A stretch of DNA of 64,000 bases from the NCBI GenBank assembly GCA_903830945.1, contig CAIKVT010000058.1, positions 1-64,000 of the forward strand. The letters are read 5' to 3'. How positions within the stretch are numbered: the first letter of the stretch is position 1; each line of letters starts with the position of its first letter. The notes under the pieces are model-generated. The model was not told the origin of the DNA. It saw only the letters and a list, made by a program, of their open reading frames with translations, and ran no database searches. This document shows positions 23,670-32,743 of the stretch, piece by piece. The stretch comes from an uncultured Elusimicrobia bacterium. GTDB lineage: Bacteria > Elusimicrobiota > Elusimicrobia > UBA1565 > UBA9628. Both the position numbers and the translations under genes were made by a program.

Positions 23670-24395
23670 ATGAAGCGAATATCTCTGATCGTATTTTTCG
23701 CGGCGCTTGGCGTTGCCGCCAGCGGCACCCATCAAGTCGTGCATGCGGCGCAATATGTCACGCCCGCCGCTTTCTATTTGCAGGAATCCGTCGCGCAGGC
23801 CGTGAAGCTGGCGCCGCCTCCTGCCGAGGGCTCTGCTGAAGATAGGAGCGACCTGGCGATCGTGCATGAATGGCAAGTCAAGCGCAGCTTGAATGAGTGC
23901 GCTCGGGCTTCTCTCGAGTCTGGGCTCTTCGACTATGACGGATTTTTCGGCAGTATGAGCCCTTTTCCCCTGCCTATGCCGATAGAGGCCGTGGAGTTCT
24001 TCCAACACGTGAGGGCGGACACCTCCCATATTGTGGACAGGTTCAAGAGAGGATATGACCGCCGGCGCCCTTACGGAAGAGATGGCACGCTGCATCCGTG
24101 CATCCAGACCCCTAAAGGAGACAAGTACTCCTACCCCAGCGGGCATGCCGCGCTAAGCCGGGTGTTGGGCCTTGTTCTTTCCGACCTTCTGCCAGCGCGG
24201 CGCGCTGAATTCATGGCCAGGGCCGACGAGATCGCTCTGGACCGTATCATCGGCGGAGTGCATCATCCCTCCGATGTCGCGGCCGGCCAACTTCTCGCCG
24301 ATGAGATCCACGCCGAGTTGCTCAAGAGCCCGGGGTTTCTTGCGGACTTGAAAAAAGTTCGTCTATTGATCAAGCACCTATCACCCGTGAATTGA
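23670..24395 (+). CDS. Class A-like acid phosphatase (PAP2 superfamily), exported
   Basis: A 241-residue protein with a signal peptide (ISLIVFFAALGVAASG). The three phosphatase motifs are present: KRGYDRRRPY (KxxxxxxRP), YPSGHA, and DRIIGGVHHPSDVAAG (a variant SRxxxxxHxxxD in which Asp replaces Ser). It resembles bacterial non-specific acid phosphatases of about 250 residues and probably releases phosphate in the periplasm. That would fit the phosphate transporter encoded just downstream. The ribosome site is weak. Confidence 0.85.
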   Translation: MKRISLIVFFAALGVAASGTHQVVHAAQYVTPAAFYLQESVAQAVKLAPPPAEGSAEDRSDLAIVHEWQVKRSLNECARASLESGLFDYDGFFGSMSPFPLPMPIEAVEFFQHVRADTSHIVDRFKRGYDRRRPYGRDGTLHPCIQTPKGDKYSYPSGHAALSRVLGLVLSDLLPARRAEFMARADEIALDRIIGGVHHPSDVAAGQLLADEIHAELLKSPGFLADLKKVRLLIKHLSPVN

Positions 24396-24407
24396 CGCTA
24401 CAGTCAA

Positions 24408-24439
24408 GCCGCCCAGACAATGTTGCTTGTCTGGGCGGC
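24408..24439 (+). terminator. Strong stem-loop after the acid phosphatase gene
   Basis: A perfect 12-bp stem (GCCGCCCAGACA / TGTCTGGGCGGC) with an 8-nt loop, 12 bp after the stop codon. No T run follows, so it may be an mRNA 3' end protector or a non-canonical terminator. Confidence 0.5.
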
Positions 24440-24584
24440 GCTCGTGTCAGGAGAGTCCGAGTGTTGTCGTTCTGTTGTCGTTCGCGATGCGCAAGCTGTT
24501 GCGGCTGCAATGAGAGTCTAGCGGGCCCGTGTGACAGAATTATTTCAAGCCGCGGATTATGGGATATAATCTAACACTCTTCCC

Positions 24585-25604
24585 ATGGACCTGCTGAGCG
24601 TCGTCCCCGTCGCCGCGGTCGTCATCATCGTTCTGGCCGTGGGCTTCTCCTTCGTCAATGGTTTCCACGACGCCGCCAACGTGGTGGCCACCATGATCTC
24701 CACGCGCGCCTTTCAGCCGGAGAGCGCCCTGATCATCGCGGCCTTGGCCGAGTTCGTCGGGCCCTTCATTTTCGGCACCGCCGTGGCTCGGACCATCGGC
24801 CAAGGCATCATCTTGCCCGGGGACGCCACGGTGGGTGTCATACTGGCGGCTTTGCTGGGCGCCATCGTCTGGGGCCTTATCACCTGGTATTTAGGCCTGC
24901 CATCTTCATCGAGCCACGCCTTGGTCGGAGGCATGGCCGGAGCGGTCCTGGCGGCCTCCGGGCCGGCGCATCTGCGGTTCCATGGTTTTGCCGCGGTCCT
25001 GGTCGTGCTCTTCACTTCGCCACTTATCGGTCTCTTCGCCGGTTACTGGTGCCAGAAGGTCCTTCTCCTCCTCTCTCGCGGCTTTACCCCGCGCTTGAAC
25101 GAGGTCTACAAGCGCCTGCAGGTCGTCTCGGCCGTGGCCCTGGCCCTCGCCCACGGCACCAACGACGCCCAGAAGTCCATGGGGCTCATTGCCATGACCT
25201 TGGTCTCCACCGGGGTCATGCGTGTCTTCGCGGTCCCGACTTGGTCCATCGGTGTCTGCGCCCTGGCCATGGGTCTGGGCACGGCCATCGGCGGCTGGCG
25301 CATCATCAAGACCGTGGGCGACCGCATCTATCGCCTGCGGCCCATCAACGGCTTCGCGGCCCAGAGCGCTTCAGCCGTGGTCATCATGTCCGCGGCCGTC
25401 TTCGGGGGGCCGGTATCCACCACCCACGTGGTATCCTCGGCCATCGCGGGCGTGGGCTGCGCGGAGCGCGTCAAGTCCGTGCGCTGGAACATGGCTTTCG
25501 ACATTGCCTTGGCTTGGATCGTCACCATCCCGGTTTCGGCGGGGTTGGCCGGTGCGGCTTATTATCTCTTGCGCATCGGCTTCCATGTCTTCAGGAGGTC
25601 TTGA
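24585..25604 (+). CDS. pitA: Low-affinity inorganic phosphate transporter, Pit family
   Basis: A 339-residue inner-membrane protein with about ten hydrophobic segments. The two inverted PiT signature repeats are GFSFVNGFHDAANVVATMI and ALALAHGTNDAQKSMGLIA. It imports metal-phosphate with protons or sodium. TATAAT lies 14 bases before the ATG with no Shine-Dalgarno, so the leader would be very short. It is followed directly (TGAATG) by its usual partner DUF47 protein. Confidence 0.93.
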   Translation: MDLLSVVPVAAVVIIVLAVGFSFVNGFHDAANVVATMISTRAFQPESALIIAALAEFVGPFIFGTAVARTIGQGIILPGDATVGVILAALLGAIVWGLITWYLGLPSSSSHALVGGMAGAVLAASGPAHLRFHGFAAVLVVLFTSPLIGLFAGYWCQKVLLLLSRGFTPRLNEVYKRLQVVSAVALALAHGTNDAQKSMGLIAMTLVSTGVMRVFAVPTWSIGVCALAMGLGTAIGGWRIIKTVGDRIYRLRPINGFAAQSASAVVIMSAAVFGGPVSTTHVVSSAIAGVGCAERVKSVRWNMAFDIALAWIVTIPVSAGLAGAAYYLLRIGFHVFRRS

Positions 25605-26219
25605 ATGGGACTGCGTGAAATCTTCTTCCCGCCCAAGCGGGATTTCGTCAAGATGCTCAAAAAGCAGGCGGAGAAGACCGCCGAGGGCATGCGGGCCCTG
25701 CAGGAGTATGTCTCGGACCCCACCCCGGAGCGGGATAAAAAGGTGGTCCGGCTTGAGGATGAAGCCGACGAGATGCGGCGCATCCTCATTGAGGAGCTCA
25801 ACCTCTCCTTCGTCACGCCTTTCGACCGGGAGGACATCTACGCCCTCTCGCGCGCCATCGACGACATGATCGATTACGCCAAGTCCACTGTCGAGGAGAT
25901 GAATCTTTTCGAGGCCAAATCCAACGAGCACTTGCAGCGCATGGCCGAAGGCCTCTGCGAGGCAGCCCGGGAGATCGCCTCCGCCATCCCGCTGATGACC
26001 ACCCATCCCAATGTCTGTCAGCAGCACATCGTGCGCGCTAAGAAGGCGGAGAACTTCGTGGAGCATCGCTACCGCGAGGCCCTCGCCGAGCTTTTCAAGC
26101 TCGATGACGTCAAGGAGATCCTCAAGCTCCGGGAGATCTACCGGCACCTTTCCAACGCGGCGGACCGGGGCGATGAGGCCGCCGATATCATCGGCGACAT
26201 TGTCGTGAAGATGACATGA
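25605..26219 (+). CDS. DUF47/PhoU-like phosphate transport accessory protein
   Basis: A 204-residue all-helical cytosolic protein starting MGLREIFFPPKRDFVKMLKK, typical of DUF47 (TIGR00153) partners of Pit transporters. The E/DxxxD-type helices (VRLEDEADEMRRILIEELN, RAIDDMIDYAKSTVEEM) fit a PhoU-like metal-binding bundle. AGGAGG sits in the last codons of pitA, so the pair is translationally coupled. It probably modulates Pit activity. Confidence 0.9.
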   Translation: MGLREIFFPPKRDFVKMLKKQAEKTAEGMRALQEYVSDPTPERDKKVVRLEDEADEMRRILIEELNLSFVTPFDREDIYALSRAIDDMIDYAKSTVEEMNLFEAKSNEHLQRMAEGLCEAAREIASAIPLMTTHPNVCQQHIVRAKKAENFVEHRYREALAELFKLDDVKEILKLREIYRHLSNAADRGDEAADIIGDIVVKMT

Positions 26220-26243
26220 CGCGGAAAAAGTTACAATAAGCGC

Positions 26244-27881
26244 ATGAGATACTGGCGGTCAGCAGGCCCGCTGGTCGCGGCCCTGGCCCTGGGGGGCTGC
26301 CTCGGGGAACTCCCCAGCCTTCCCGAGGTGCACACCGGCAATCCGCCACTGGCCACGCCCGGCGGCCCCACGCCGATCAAGACCGACGCGCAGATCACTA
26401 ACGCGCTCGTGGACTTGGTGGAGGCCAAACGCCAGTTCAAGGTGGACGCCTCTCAGTTCCAGGCGGGGACGCCCGAGGGGGACCTGGTTTCTCTGGGATC
26501 GCCTATCGGCTACCAACTGCGCACGCGCTACCTTTCACTGGGCATCCCCCTGGCGGAGGCCCTTTCCCGCAACGCCGATCCGGTGTTCCGCGAGCGGCTC
26601 ATCAATTTGGCGCGTTGGGACGCGGACGCAGAGACCCGTGCCGCGGCTTTGGTGGCCTTGGCCGGGGCGCACGACGCGGTCCACTACGACGTGTTCCGCG
26701 AGGCCCTCATACATCTTGACGTGGCCGTGCGCTTCGGGGCATTGGAGGCGCTCATCGTCTGGGACCATCCGGAAAAATCCCTGCCGCTGCTCACGCAGGT
26801 CGCGGAGAGCGATTCGGAGCCTATCCTGCGCGTCTATGCCTCCGGGGGTTTGGCGCGCCTGCAGGATCCGGCGGGACTCCTGCGCTTGCGTGCCTTCCTG
26901 GATCATAACTCCTGGCTGGTGCGGGCTATGGCCGCGCAGTACCTCGGCGACTACGGCGGCGCCGAGGACTACGACCTGCTCGTCTCTCGCATCGGCCGGG
27001 AAACAGCAAACGATTTCGTGGTGGCCGAGTACTGCATCGCGGCGCTCAAGCTCGTCCCTAAGAAGGAGCCGCGGCCCGCCCTGCCGCCGGCGGCACCGGC
27101 GCCTCATCCCACCGTGGACCTTGGCGCCTTCCAACTCGAGCCCTTGGTCATCGTCGCGCACCGCGAGAGGATTCAAAATCAGCTGGCCATCGACCCGCAG
27201 ATCAACGCACATCTCCTGCGCCTGCTGCAGCAGCGCATGGACGCGCGGCCCGACTCCCAGCAGGCGCAGGACGCCTCTGTCGGCAATCTCAACAAGCTCG
27301 CCACCGCGACCGGCTACAAGCTTAAGACCCGCTACACTGAGTTGGGATTCTTGCTCACCGAGGGGTTGGCCGGCGTGACCGACATGCAGATCACCTCGGA
27401 ACTCGAGAAGGTCGCGCGGCTGGGGACCAACGTCCAGACTCGGGCCGCGGCTATGGTGGCCCTGGCTTTCACCCATGACCTGCGCTACTTTCCCCTGTTC
27501 CAGAGTGCCGTCGTCAATCCCAATATCACGGTGCGCTTCGGGGCGCTGGAGTCATTGCTGACTTTGCAGAACCCCGTGGTTCAGTTCCAGATCGGCAACG
27601 CGGCGCGCGCGGACGTCTCGCTGCTCGCGCAGATCTATGGGGCCAACGGCATGTGGCACATGGGCGATATTTTTGGACGGGAGATCCTGCTCAACTTCGC
27701 CCAAAACCAGGACTGGCTCGTGCGCGCCATGGCCATCCGCTACCTGGGGGAGCTGGGCGGAGCCGATGAGTATATCAAGATCATGCAATGGTTCTCTTTT
27801 GAACACAATCAGATGGTCAAGGCCGAGATGTGCTCAGCGCTTTTGACCCTCCAGAAATTCAACACGCCCCTGCAACCCTAA
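26244..27881 (+). CDS. Lipoprotein with two related HEAT-repeat halves
   Basis: A 545-residue protein with a lipobox (LVAALALGGC) and HEAT-like helical repeats. The two halves are homologous. Compare TRAAALVALAGAHDAVHY with TRAAAMVALAFTHDLRYF, VAVRFGALEALIVW with ITVRFGALESLLTL, and SWLVRAMAAQYLGDYGGAED with DWLVRAMAIRYLGELGGADE. It probably acts as a protein-binding scaffold in the envelope. It starts six bases after TACAAT with no Shine-Dalgarno, and heads an operon with ExbB, ExbD and TonB, so it may couple to that motor. Confidence 0.75.
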   Translation: MRYWRSAGPLVAALALGGCLGELPSLPEVHTGNPPLATPGGPTPIKTDAQITNALVDLVEAKRQFKVDASQFQAGTPEGDLVSLGSPIGYQLRTRYLSLGIPLAEALSRNADPVFRERLINLARWDADAETRAAALVALAGAHDAVHYDVFREALIHLDVAVRFGALEALIVWDHPEKSLPLLTQVAESDSEPILRVYASGGLARLQDPAGLLRLRAFLDHNSWLVRAMAAQYLGDYGGAEDYDLLVSRIGRETANDFVVAEYCIAALKLVPKKEPRPALPPAAPAPHPTVDLGAFQLEPLVIVAHRERIQNQLAIDPQINAHLLRLLQQRMDARPDSQQAQDASVGNLNKLATATGYKLKTRYTELGFLLTEGLAGVTDMQITSELEKVARLGTNVQTRAAAMVALAFTHDLRYFPLFQSAVVNPNITVRFGALESLLTLQNPVVQFQIGNAARADVSLLAQIYGANGMWHMGDIFGREILLNFAQNQDWLVRAMAIRYLGELGGADEYIKIMQWFSFEHNQMVKAEMCSALLTLQKFNTPLQP

Positions 27882-27887
27882 AACGAT

Positions 27888-28526
27888 ATGGACCTGAAAT
27901 TCTTGACGATTCTGGCGCTTACCGGCGGAAGCTGGGTCATCTACTTGCTTTTTCTATGTTCGGTGGTGGCTCTATCCGTGATCGTGGAGCGGATCATCGT
28001 GCTGCGCCGCGAAGAGTCCGCGCTTGCGGGGCTCGACGCCGCCTTCTTGGGCGGTCTGTGTTCCGAGGAACTGCCTGAGCTGGAGAAGACGATCGCCCGC
28101 CATCCCGGCGCCGCCTCGCGTATTTTGCTGGCGGGACTAGCCCAGGCGCGCCACGGCCCGGCGGGAGTGGAAGATCACCTGGTGGCGGCCACACTCGCGG
28201 AGAAGCGCGGCCTGGAGCGGCGGCTCATGGTCCTGGGCACCTTGGGAAACAATGCGCCTTTTGTGGGGCTCTTCGGCACCGTGCTGGGCGTCATCAAGTC
28301 CTTCCACGATCTGGCCGCCAGCGGCTCAGGTCCCGAGGTGGTGATGCAGGGCCTCTCCGAGGCGCTGGTGGCCACAGCCGTGGGTCTCTTCGTGGCCATT
28401 CCCTGCGTGGTGAGCTACAACTATCTCTTCGGCAAGGCCAAGGACCTTCTGGCCCGGACCGAGTCTTTTGGCCGCATTCTTTTGGCGCAGGTGCGTGCGC
28501 AGCACGCCTCCGTGGGTCACAAGTAG
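27888..28526 (+). CDS. exbB: MotA/TolQ/ExbB proton channel protein
   Basis: A 212-residue inner-membrane protein. One helix lies near the N-terminus (WVIYLLFLCSVVALSVIVERI). Two more lie in the conserved core, APFVGLFGTVLGVIKSFHD and GLSEALVATAVGLFVAIPCV. With ExbD and TonB it converts proton flow into force on outer-membrane partners. It follows the HEAT lipoprotein after 6 bp. TolQ is an alternative name, but the TonB-like gene two positions downstream favours ExbB. Confidence 0.9.
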   Translation: MDLKFLTILALTGGSWVIYLLFLCSVVALSVIVERIIVLRREESALAGLDAAFLGGLCSEELPELEKTIARHPGAASRILLAGLAQARHGPAGVEDHLVAATLAEKRGLERRLMVLGTLGNNAPFVGLFGTVLGVIKSFHDLAASGSGPEVVMQGLSEALVATAVGLFVAIPCVVSYNYLFGKAKDLLARTESFGRILLAQVRAQHASVGHK

Positions 28527-28533
28527 GAGCGGC

Positions 28534-28935
28534 ATGGCTTCTACCGCCAGCGAAGACAGCGCCATCACGGGGATCAACGTGACCCCGCTGGTGGACATAA
28601 TCCTGGTCGTTCTCATCATCTTCATGGCCACGGCGCCGCTGATCCATAACCGAGCCATGAAGGTGGACCTGCCCAAGTCGGCCCAGCACGAGCGGGCGGC
28701 CACGGAGGCCTTGCAGGTGGTCTACAGCGCCCAGCACGAGATATCCCTCTCCGGCAAACGCATGACCGAAGGTCAGCTGGGAGTCGAGCTTCAGGCCCTG
28801 GTCGCCAGGTCCGCGGACCTGCGCGTGGCCCTGCGGGCGGACCGGAACCTTCCTTACGGGGAGATCGTGCAACTCTTGGATGTGGTGCGCGGCGCGGGCG
28901 TGCACAAGATCGGTCTCGAAGTCAAAGCGAAGTAA
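28534..28935 (+). CDS. exbD: ExbD/TolR biopolymer transport protein
   Basis: A 133-residue protein with one membrane helix (VTPLVDIILVVLIIFMATAP) holding the conserved proton-path Asp, followed by a periplasmic domain ending GAGVHKIGLEVKAK. TAGGAGC precedes the ATG, directly after the exbB stop. It works with ExbB in the same operon. Confidence 0.92.
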   Translation: MASTASEDSAITGINVTPLVDIILVVLIIFMATAPLIHNRAMKVDLPKSAQHERAATEALQVVYSAQHEISLSGKRMTEGQLGVELQALVARSADLRVALRADRNLPYGEIVQLLDVVRGAGVHKIGLEVKAK

Positions 28936-28953
28936 CGCGCCGTGCGTTAGAAT

Positions 28954-29691
28954 ATGCCATCGGGAACGAAAGGCGGGCCGGATCTTTTTCAGAAGTGCCT
29001 GGCGGCCTCTTTTGCCCTACACGTGGGTCTGCTCATCGGCGGCCGCCTCATCCATCGCCCGGCTGCGCCGCCTCCGATCGAGGTGGACTTGACCGAGTTT
29101 CCCGGTCTAGGCGGGGGGCCGGCCAAGCTGGGGGCACCCAAGAGGCTGGTGCCGCAAGCCAAGGGTCTGCCTATGCCCGCGGAGGACAAGCTCCCGCCTA
29201 AGCCCAATCCGAGCCCGGAACCGCCTAAGGATTGGGTCCTGCCAGGTCCCAACACTAAGATCGTGGAAAAACCTCCGGAACCGGCGCCCACTCCGGGAGG
29301 TACTTTCGAGGGCACGGGCACGGCGGCCAAGGTCGGCGGCTCGGGCGTTGGAGCGGACTATGGCGTGCCCAATGGCACCGGGGAGGGCGGCTCGGGGCTG
29401 ACGAAGCTTCCGGTTCTCCTCAATAAGGATGAGCTTCTGGCTATCATGAGGCGCTTCTATCCGGAGAGCGAGCGCCGCGCTAGCCGGGAAGGGAAAGTGA
29501 TCGTCTTTTTGCACATCAGCGCGGCAGGCCGGGTAGACCCGGTGGACATCGGACAGTCCGGCGGGGCCGCTTTCGACGTTGGAGCCAAGGAAGTGGCCAA
29601 GCGCATGCGCTTTTCTCCCGCTCTCGGCCGCAACGGCGAACCGGTCCCGGTCAAGATGCCGCAGGCCATCATCTTCCAGCTGGAAGACTAG
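28954..29691 (+). CDS. TonB-family energy transducer
   Basis: A 245-residue protein with an N-terminal membrane anchor (FQKCLAASFALHVGLLIGG), a Pro/Lys-rich periplasm-spanning linker (PPKPNPSPEPP), a Gly-rich stretch, and a TonB C-terminal domain (REGKVIVFLHISAAGRVDPV, VGAKEVAKRMRFSPAL). No TonB-dependent receptor is encoded in this window, so the outer-membrane partner is unknown. Confidence 0.85.
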   Translation: MPSGTKGGPDLFQKCLAASFALHVGLLIGGRLIHRPAAPPPIEVDLTEFPGLGGGPAKLGAPKRLVPQAKGLPMPAEDKLPPKPNPSPEPPKDWVLPGPNTKIVEKPPEPAPTPGGTFEGTGTAAKVGGSGVGADYGVPNGTGEGGSGLTKLPVLLNKDELLAIMRRFYPESERRASREGKVIVFLHISAAGRVDPVDIGQSGGAAFDVGAKEVAKRMRFSPALGRNGEPVPVKMPQAIIFQLED

Positions 29692-29704
29692 GCCGCGGCC
29701 CGGC

Positions 29705-30658
29705 TTAGAGCTCGATTTCGAGCCCGTCGTAGGCCAGGTCCACGGCCAGATCCGAGGTTTCGGCGTAGAGCTTGACGTATTGGCGCGTGTCGGCGAGGAG
29801 CTGGTCCAGCGCCTTGTCGCTGGAGCGGGGCTCCCGGTGGAAGAGGACGAGGCGCTTGGCTCGGGCTTGGACCGCGAGCTCCACGCCCAGCACGTTGCTC
29901 GAATGCCCCCAGTCCTTCTTCGAGAGGTCCGCTTCGGCCAGGGAGTACTGGGCGTCGAAGACGAGGAGGTCGGCCGCGGAGAAGAATTCGACGAAGCGCG
30001 GCCCCTGGACGCGGTCGTCGGCTTTGTGCTCGGAGTCCGTGGAATAGACCACCTTCCGGCCCGCGGCTGAAAACGCGTAGCCGAATGAGCCTCCCGGGTG
30101 GGCCTGTTCCACGGCGCGGACGCGGAAGCCGCCGAGCTCATAGTCTTGTCCCGGAGTCAGGACCGTGAAGCGCACGGCCGCGGGCAGGGCGGAGAAGGGG
30201 ACCGGGAAATAGGGCGTGTCCTGCTGGCCGGAGACGGCCGTCGCGATATCCGCATGGCAGCCGTAGATGTGGATTGTGTTTCCGGGGATATAGGCCGGCA
30301 GGAAGAAGGGGAGCCCTTGGATGTGGTCCCAGTGGAGGTGAGAGAGGAAGATGTGGAAGACCTTGGGCGCGCCGCCGTCTTTTCGGGACAGCATGCGCAC
30401 GCCCAGGTCGCGGATCCCGCTGCCTGCGTCGCAGATGACGCGATGCTCACCGTGGGATATCTCGACGCAGGAGGTGTTCCCGCCGTAGGTGGCGCGTGTC
30501 GCGAACGGCAGCGAGTCCACGAAGTCCTCGAGGTCGGCGAGGCTGTCAAAACGCCGCCCCCGGGCCGCGCTCAGCGCGTTGAGAACCTTCCCGCGTATCG
30601 CGGAGGCATTCATCGGGGCGGGGATGGAGCCGCAGGTCCCCCAGAACCGGACTTTCAT
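29705..30658 (-). CDS. MBL-fold metal-dependent hydrolase
   Basis: A 317-residue metallo-beta-lactamase-fold protein starting MKVRFWGTCGSIPAP. The Zn site HLHWDHIQGLPFF (HxHxDH), VEQAHPGGSFGYAF, YSTDSEH and a late His in LFHREP are visible. It resembles cyclic-phosphodiesterase-like or RNase Z-like MBL proteins found beside signalling genes; the substrate is unknown. It lies 16 bp downstream of rnd on the same strand. Confidence 0.82.
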   Translation of the reverse strand: MKVRFWGTCGSIPAPMNASAIRGKVLNALSAARGRRFDSLADLEDFVDSLPFATRATYGGNTSCVEISHGEHRVICDAGSGIRDLGVRMLSRKDGGAPKVFHIFLSHLHWDHIQGLPFFLPAYIPGNTIHIYGCHADIATAVSGQQDTPYFPVPFSALPAAVRFTVLTPGQDYELGGFRVRAVEQAHPGGSFGYAFSAAGRKVVYSTDSEHKADDRVQGPRFVEFFSAADLLVFDAQYSLAEADLSKKDWGHSSNVLGVELAVQARAKRLVLFHREPRSSDKALDQLLADTRQYVKLYAETSDLAVDLAYDGLEIEL

Positions 30659-30674
30659 GGTCTGACTTTAATCC

Positions 30675-31826
30675 TTAGGCTTTGGGACGGAGCAGCTTGA
30701 GCAGCGCTTCGCCGTAGCGTTGGCGCTTGAGATCGGAGAGCCCCGCTAAAGGTTCGGGCTCTCCGGCCGCGGCGGCGCGCGCCAACTCATGCAGGCTCGA
30801 GGTGTCCAGGATCACGATGGGCTCCACCGATTCGTGCTCAGCCTGCTCCTTGCGCCAGCGGCGAAGGATCTCGAAGATCCGGCGGTCCTTATTGCTGTGG
30901 CGCTGGCTTGTGCGCGGAGGCTCGACCGGCGGCGGGGCCTGCCGGCCGCGCGCCAGGGATTCCAGGAGGGCGTCGCCGAACTTGCGCAAGAGATAGGGGG
31001 TCATGCCCTTGACCTTGGCCAGAGACCCGCTGTCGTTAGGCATGTCCGCGGCGAGCCGGATCATGAGCTCCTCGGACATGATCCGGAAAGGCGCCCGGTC
31101 CAAGGACTTGGCGCGCTTATCGCGCATGAGGAATATCTCACGCAGGCAGGCCAGCTGCCGGTCCGTGAGCCGATTGCGTCCAGCGAGCCGCCAGAAGCCT
31201 TCCGGGTCGAAGTTCCGGATCACGGGCTCGATCTTGGCAAGCCGGGCGCAAGCCTCGGCCGCGTCCCCTTCCCGGCCCTTCTCGCGCAGTTGGGCCTTGA
31301 GGATATCCGTGAGATGCATGAGGTAATGGGTGTCGAGCTGGGCGTACTTGAGGTGTGCAGCGCTTAGGGGACGCAGTCCCCAGTCCGCGCGCTGGAGTTT
31401 TTTGGAGAGGGTCACGCCGAAATAGCCGCGGATGGCCGCGGCCAGGCCCAGCTCCTTGGCGCCCAGGAGGCGTCCTGCTATCATGGTGTCGAAGAGGTTG
31501 GCGAAGGTGAATCCGTAGTCACGTTTGAGGCAGAGCACATCGTACTCGCCGGCGTGGAAGATCTTCTCGATATGGGGGTCGGCCGTGAGCTCGCCCAAGG
31601 CCGAGAGGTCCGAGATCGCTATGGGGTCTACGATGAAATCCGCGTGCGCCGAGGATATTTGAAAGAGGCAGACCTTCTCTTGGTAGGCGTAGAATCCGTT
31701 GGATTCGGTGTCGATGGCCAGCCGTGGCTCCTGGCGCAGCTCGGCGACGACCTCTTCCAGGTGTTCCCGCGCGGTGACCAAAGTGGCGGGGGCGATCTCT
31801 TCGAGAGGGTGATGCTTGGTGGGCAT
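30675..31826 (-). CDS. rnd: Ribonuclease D
   Basis: A 383-residue 3'-5' exoribonuclease. DEDD motifs are visible: AIDTESNGFY, FHAGEYDVLCL and AQLDTHYL. An HRDC-type helical region follows (ACLREIFLMRDKRAKSLDRA) and a second helical segment contains TPYLLRKFGDALLESL. It trims tRNA and other RNA 3' ends. It follows proC after 15 bp. Confidence 0.92.
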   Translation of the reverse strand: MPTKHHPLEEIAPATLVTAREHLEEVVAELRQEPRLAIDTESNGFYAYQEKVCLFQISSAHADFIVDPIAISDLSALGELTADPHIEKIFHAGEYDVLCLKRDYGFTFANLFDTMIAGRLLGAKELGLAAAIRGYFGVTLSKKLQRADWGLRPLSAAHLKYAQLDTHYLMHLTDILKAQLREKGREGDAAEACARLAKIEPVIRNFDPEGFWRLAGRNRLTDRQLACLREIFLMRDKRAKSLDRAPFRIMSEELMIRLAADMPNDSGSLAKVKGMTPYLLRKFGDALLESLARGRQAPPPVEPPRTSQRHSNKDRRIFEILRRWRKEQAEHESVEPIVILDTSSLHELARAAAAGEPEPLAGLSDLKRQRYGEALLKLLRPKA

Positions 31827-31841
31827 GATCGCTGGCGCCGT

Positions 31842-32666
31842 TTAATCGCCGTAGAGGCGGCTGAGTTCCTGGGAGCGCTGGGTCGCGGTCACGATGGCAT
31901 CGATGATCACGCTGCGCAGGCCCCTGGTCTCGAGCATGTGGATGGCGTTGATGGCCGTGCCGCCCGGGGTGGTCACCTCGTCCTTGAGTATGGCGGGGTG
32001 CTTGCCGGTCTCGATGACGAGCTTGGCCGCGCCCAGCACCGTCTGGGTCGCGAGCTTGGTGGCCACGTCTCGCGGGATGCCCATCTTGACGCCCCCGTCG
32101 ATCATGGCTTCGATGACCATGAAGATGTAGACCGGGCCCGTGCCGGAGAGGCCGGTGACGGCGTCCATTGCCGTCTCGGGCAGGACTACGACTTTGCCCA
32201 CGGAGGAAAAGATGCGTTCGGATAAGGCCAGATCGCCCGCCCCCGCGTGTGCGCCCGCGGCTACGGCGGTGGCGCCGGCGTCGACCAGGCAGGGCGTGTT
32301 GGGCATGGAGCGGACCACCGGGCAGGGCTGGCCCAGTTTTTGGGATATGGTCTTGGTGGTGATTCCGGCCATGAGGCTGACGATGAGCTGCTCGGGTTTG
32401 ATCGCGGAGGAGAGCTCCGTCAGGACCTGGGACGAGACCTGGGGCTTGACCGCGAGGATGACGATGTCGGCGCCGGCGATGGCCTTCTTGTTGTCCGGCG
32501 TCGTGTTGATGCCCCAGTCCTTCTTCAGAGCCGCCAAGGCGTCCTCATTGCGGCGTGAGGCGGTGATGTCCTTCGGGGTCGTGAGCTTGGCGCGCAGCAT
32601 GCCGCCGATGAGGGCCGCGCCCATGTGTCCGGCGCCCACGACCGCGATCTTCTTGTTGGACAGCAT
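31842..32666 (-). CDS. proC: Pyrroline-5-carboxylate reductase
   Basis: A 274-residue NAD(P)H-dependent enzyme for the last step of proline synthesis. The Rossmann motif VVGAGHMGAALIGGM, SGTGPVYIFMVIEAM, and the C-terminal signature EVTTPGGTAINAIHML are present. Two adjacent ATGs exist (32669 and 32666). TGGAGGG is better spaced for the second, so I use it. The operon continues into rnd and the MBL hydrolase. Confidence 0.95.
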   Translation of the reverse strand: MLSNKKIAVVGAGHMGAALIGGMLRAKLTTPKDITASRRNEDALAALKKDWGINTTPDNKKAIAGADIVILAVKPQVSSQVLTELSSAIKPEQLIVSLMAGITTKTISQKLGQPCPVVRSMPNTPCLVDAGATAVAAGAHAGAGDLALSERIFSSVGKVVVLPETAMDAVTGLSGTGPVYIFMVIEAMIDGGVKMGIPRDVATKLATQTVLGAAKLVIETGKHPAILKDEVTTPGGTAINAIHMLETRGLRSVIIDAIVTATQRSQELSRLYGD

Positions 32667-32743
32667 CATCCCTCCAGAGTGTGAAACCCACCGTAGAAGT
32701 TATAACATTTGTGATATAGGGCTTTCACTCAAGTGATTCACCG

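Noticed and set aside
24460-24485. Tandem copies of TGTTGTCGTTC
   Set aside because: Only two short copies; no link to a gene or structure.
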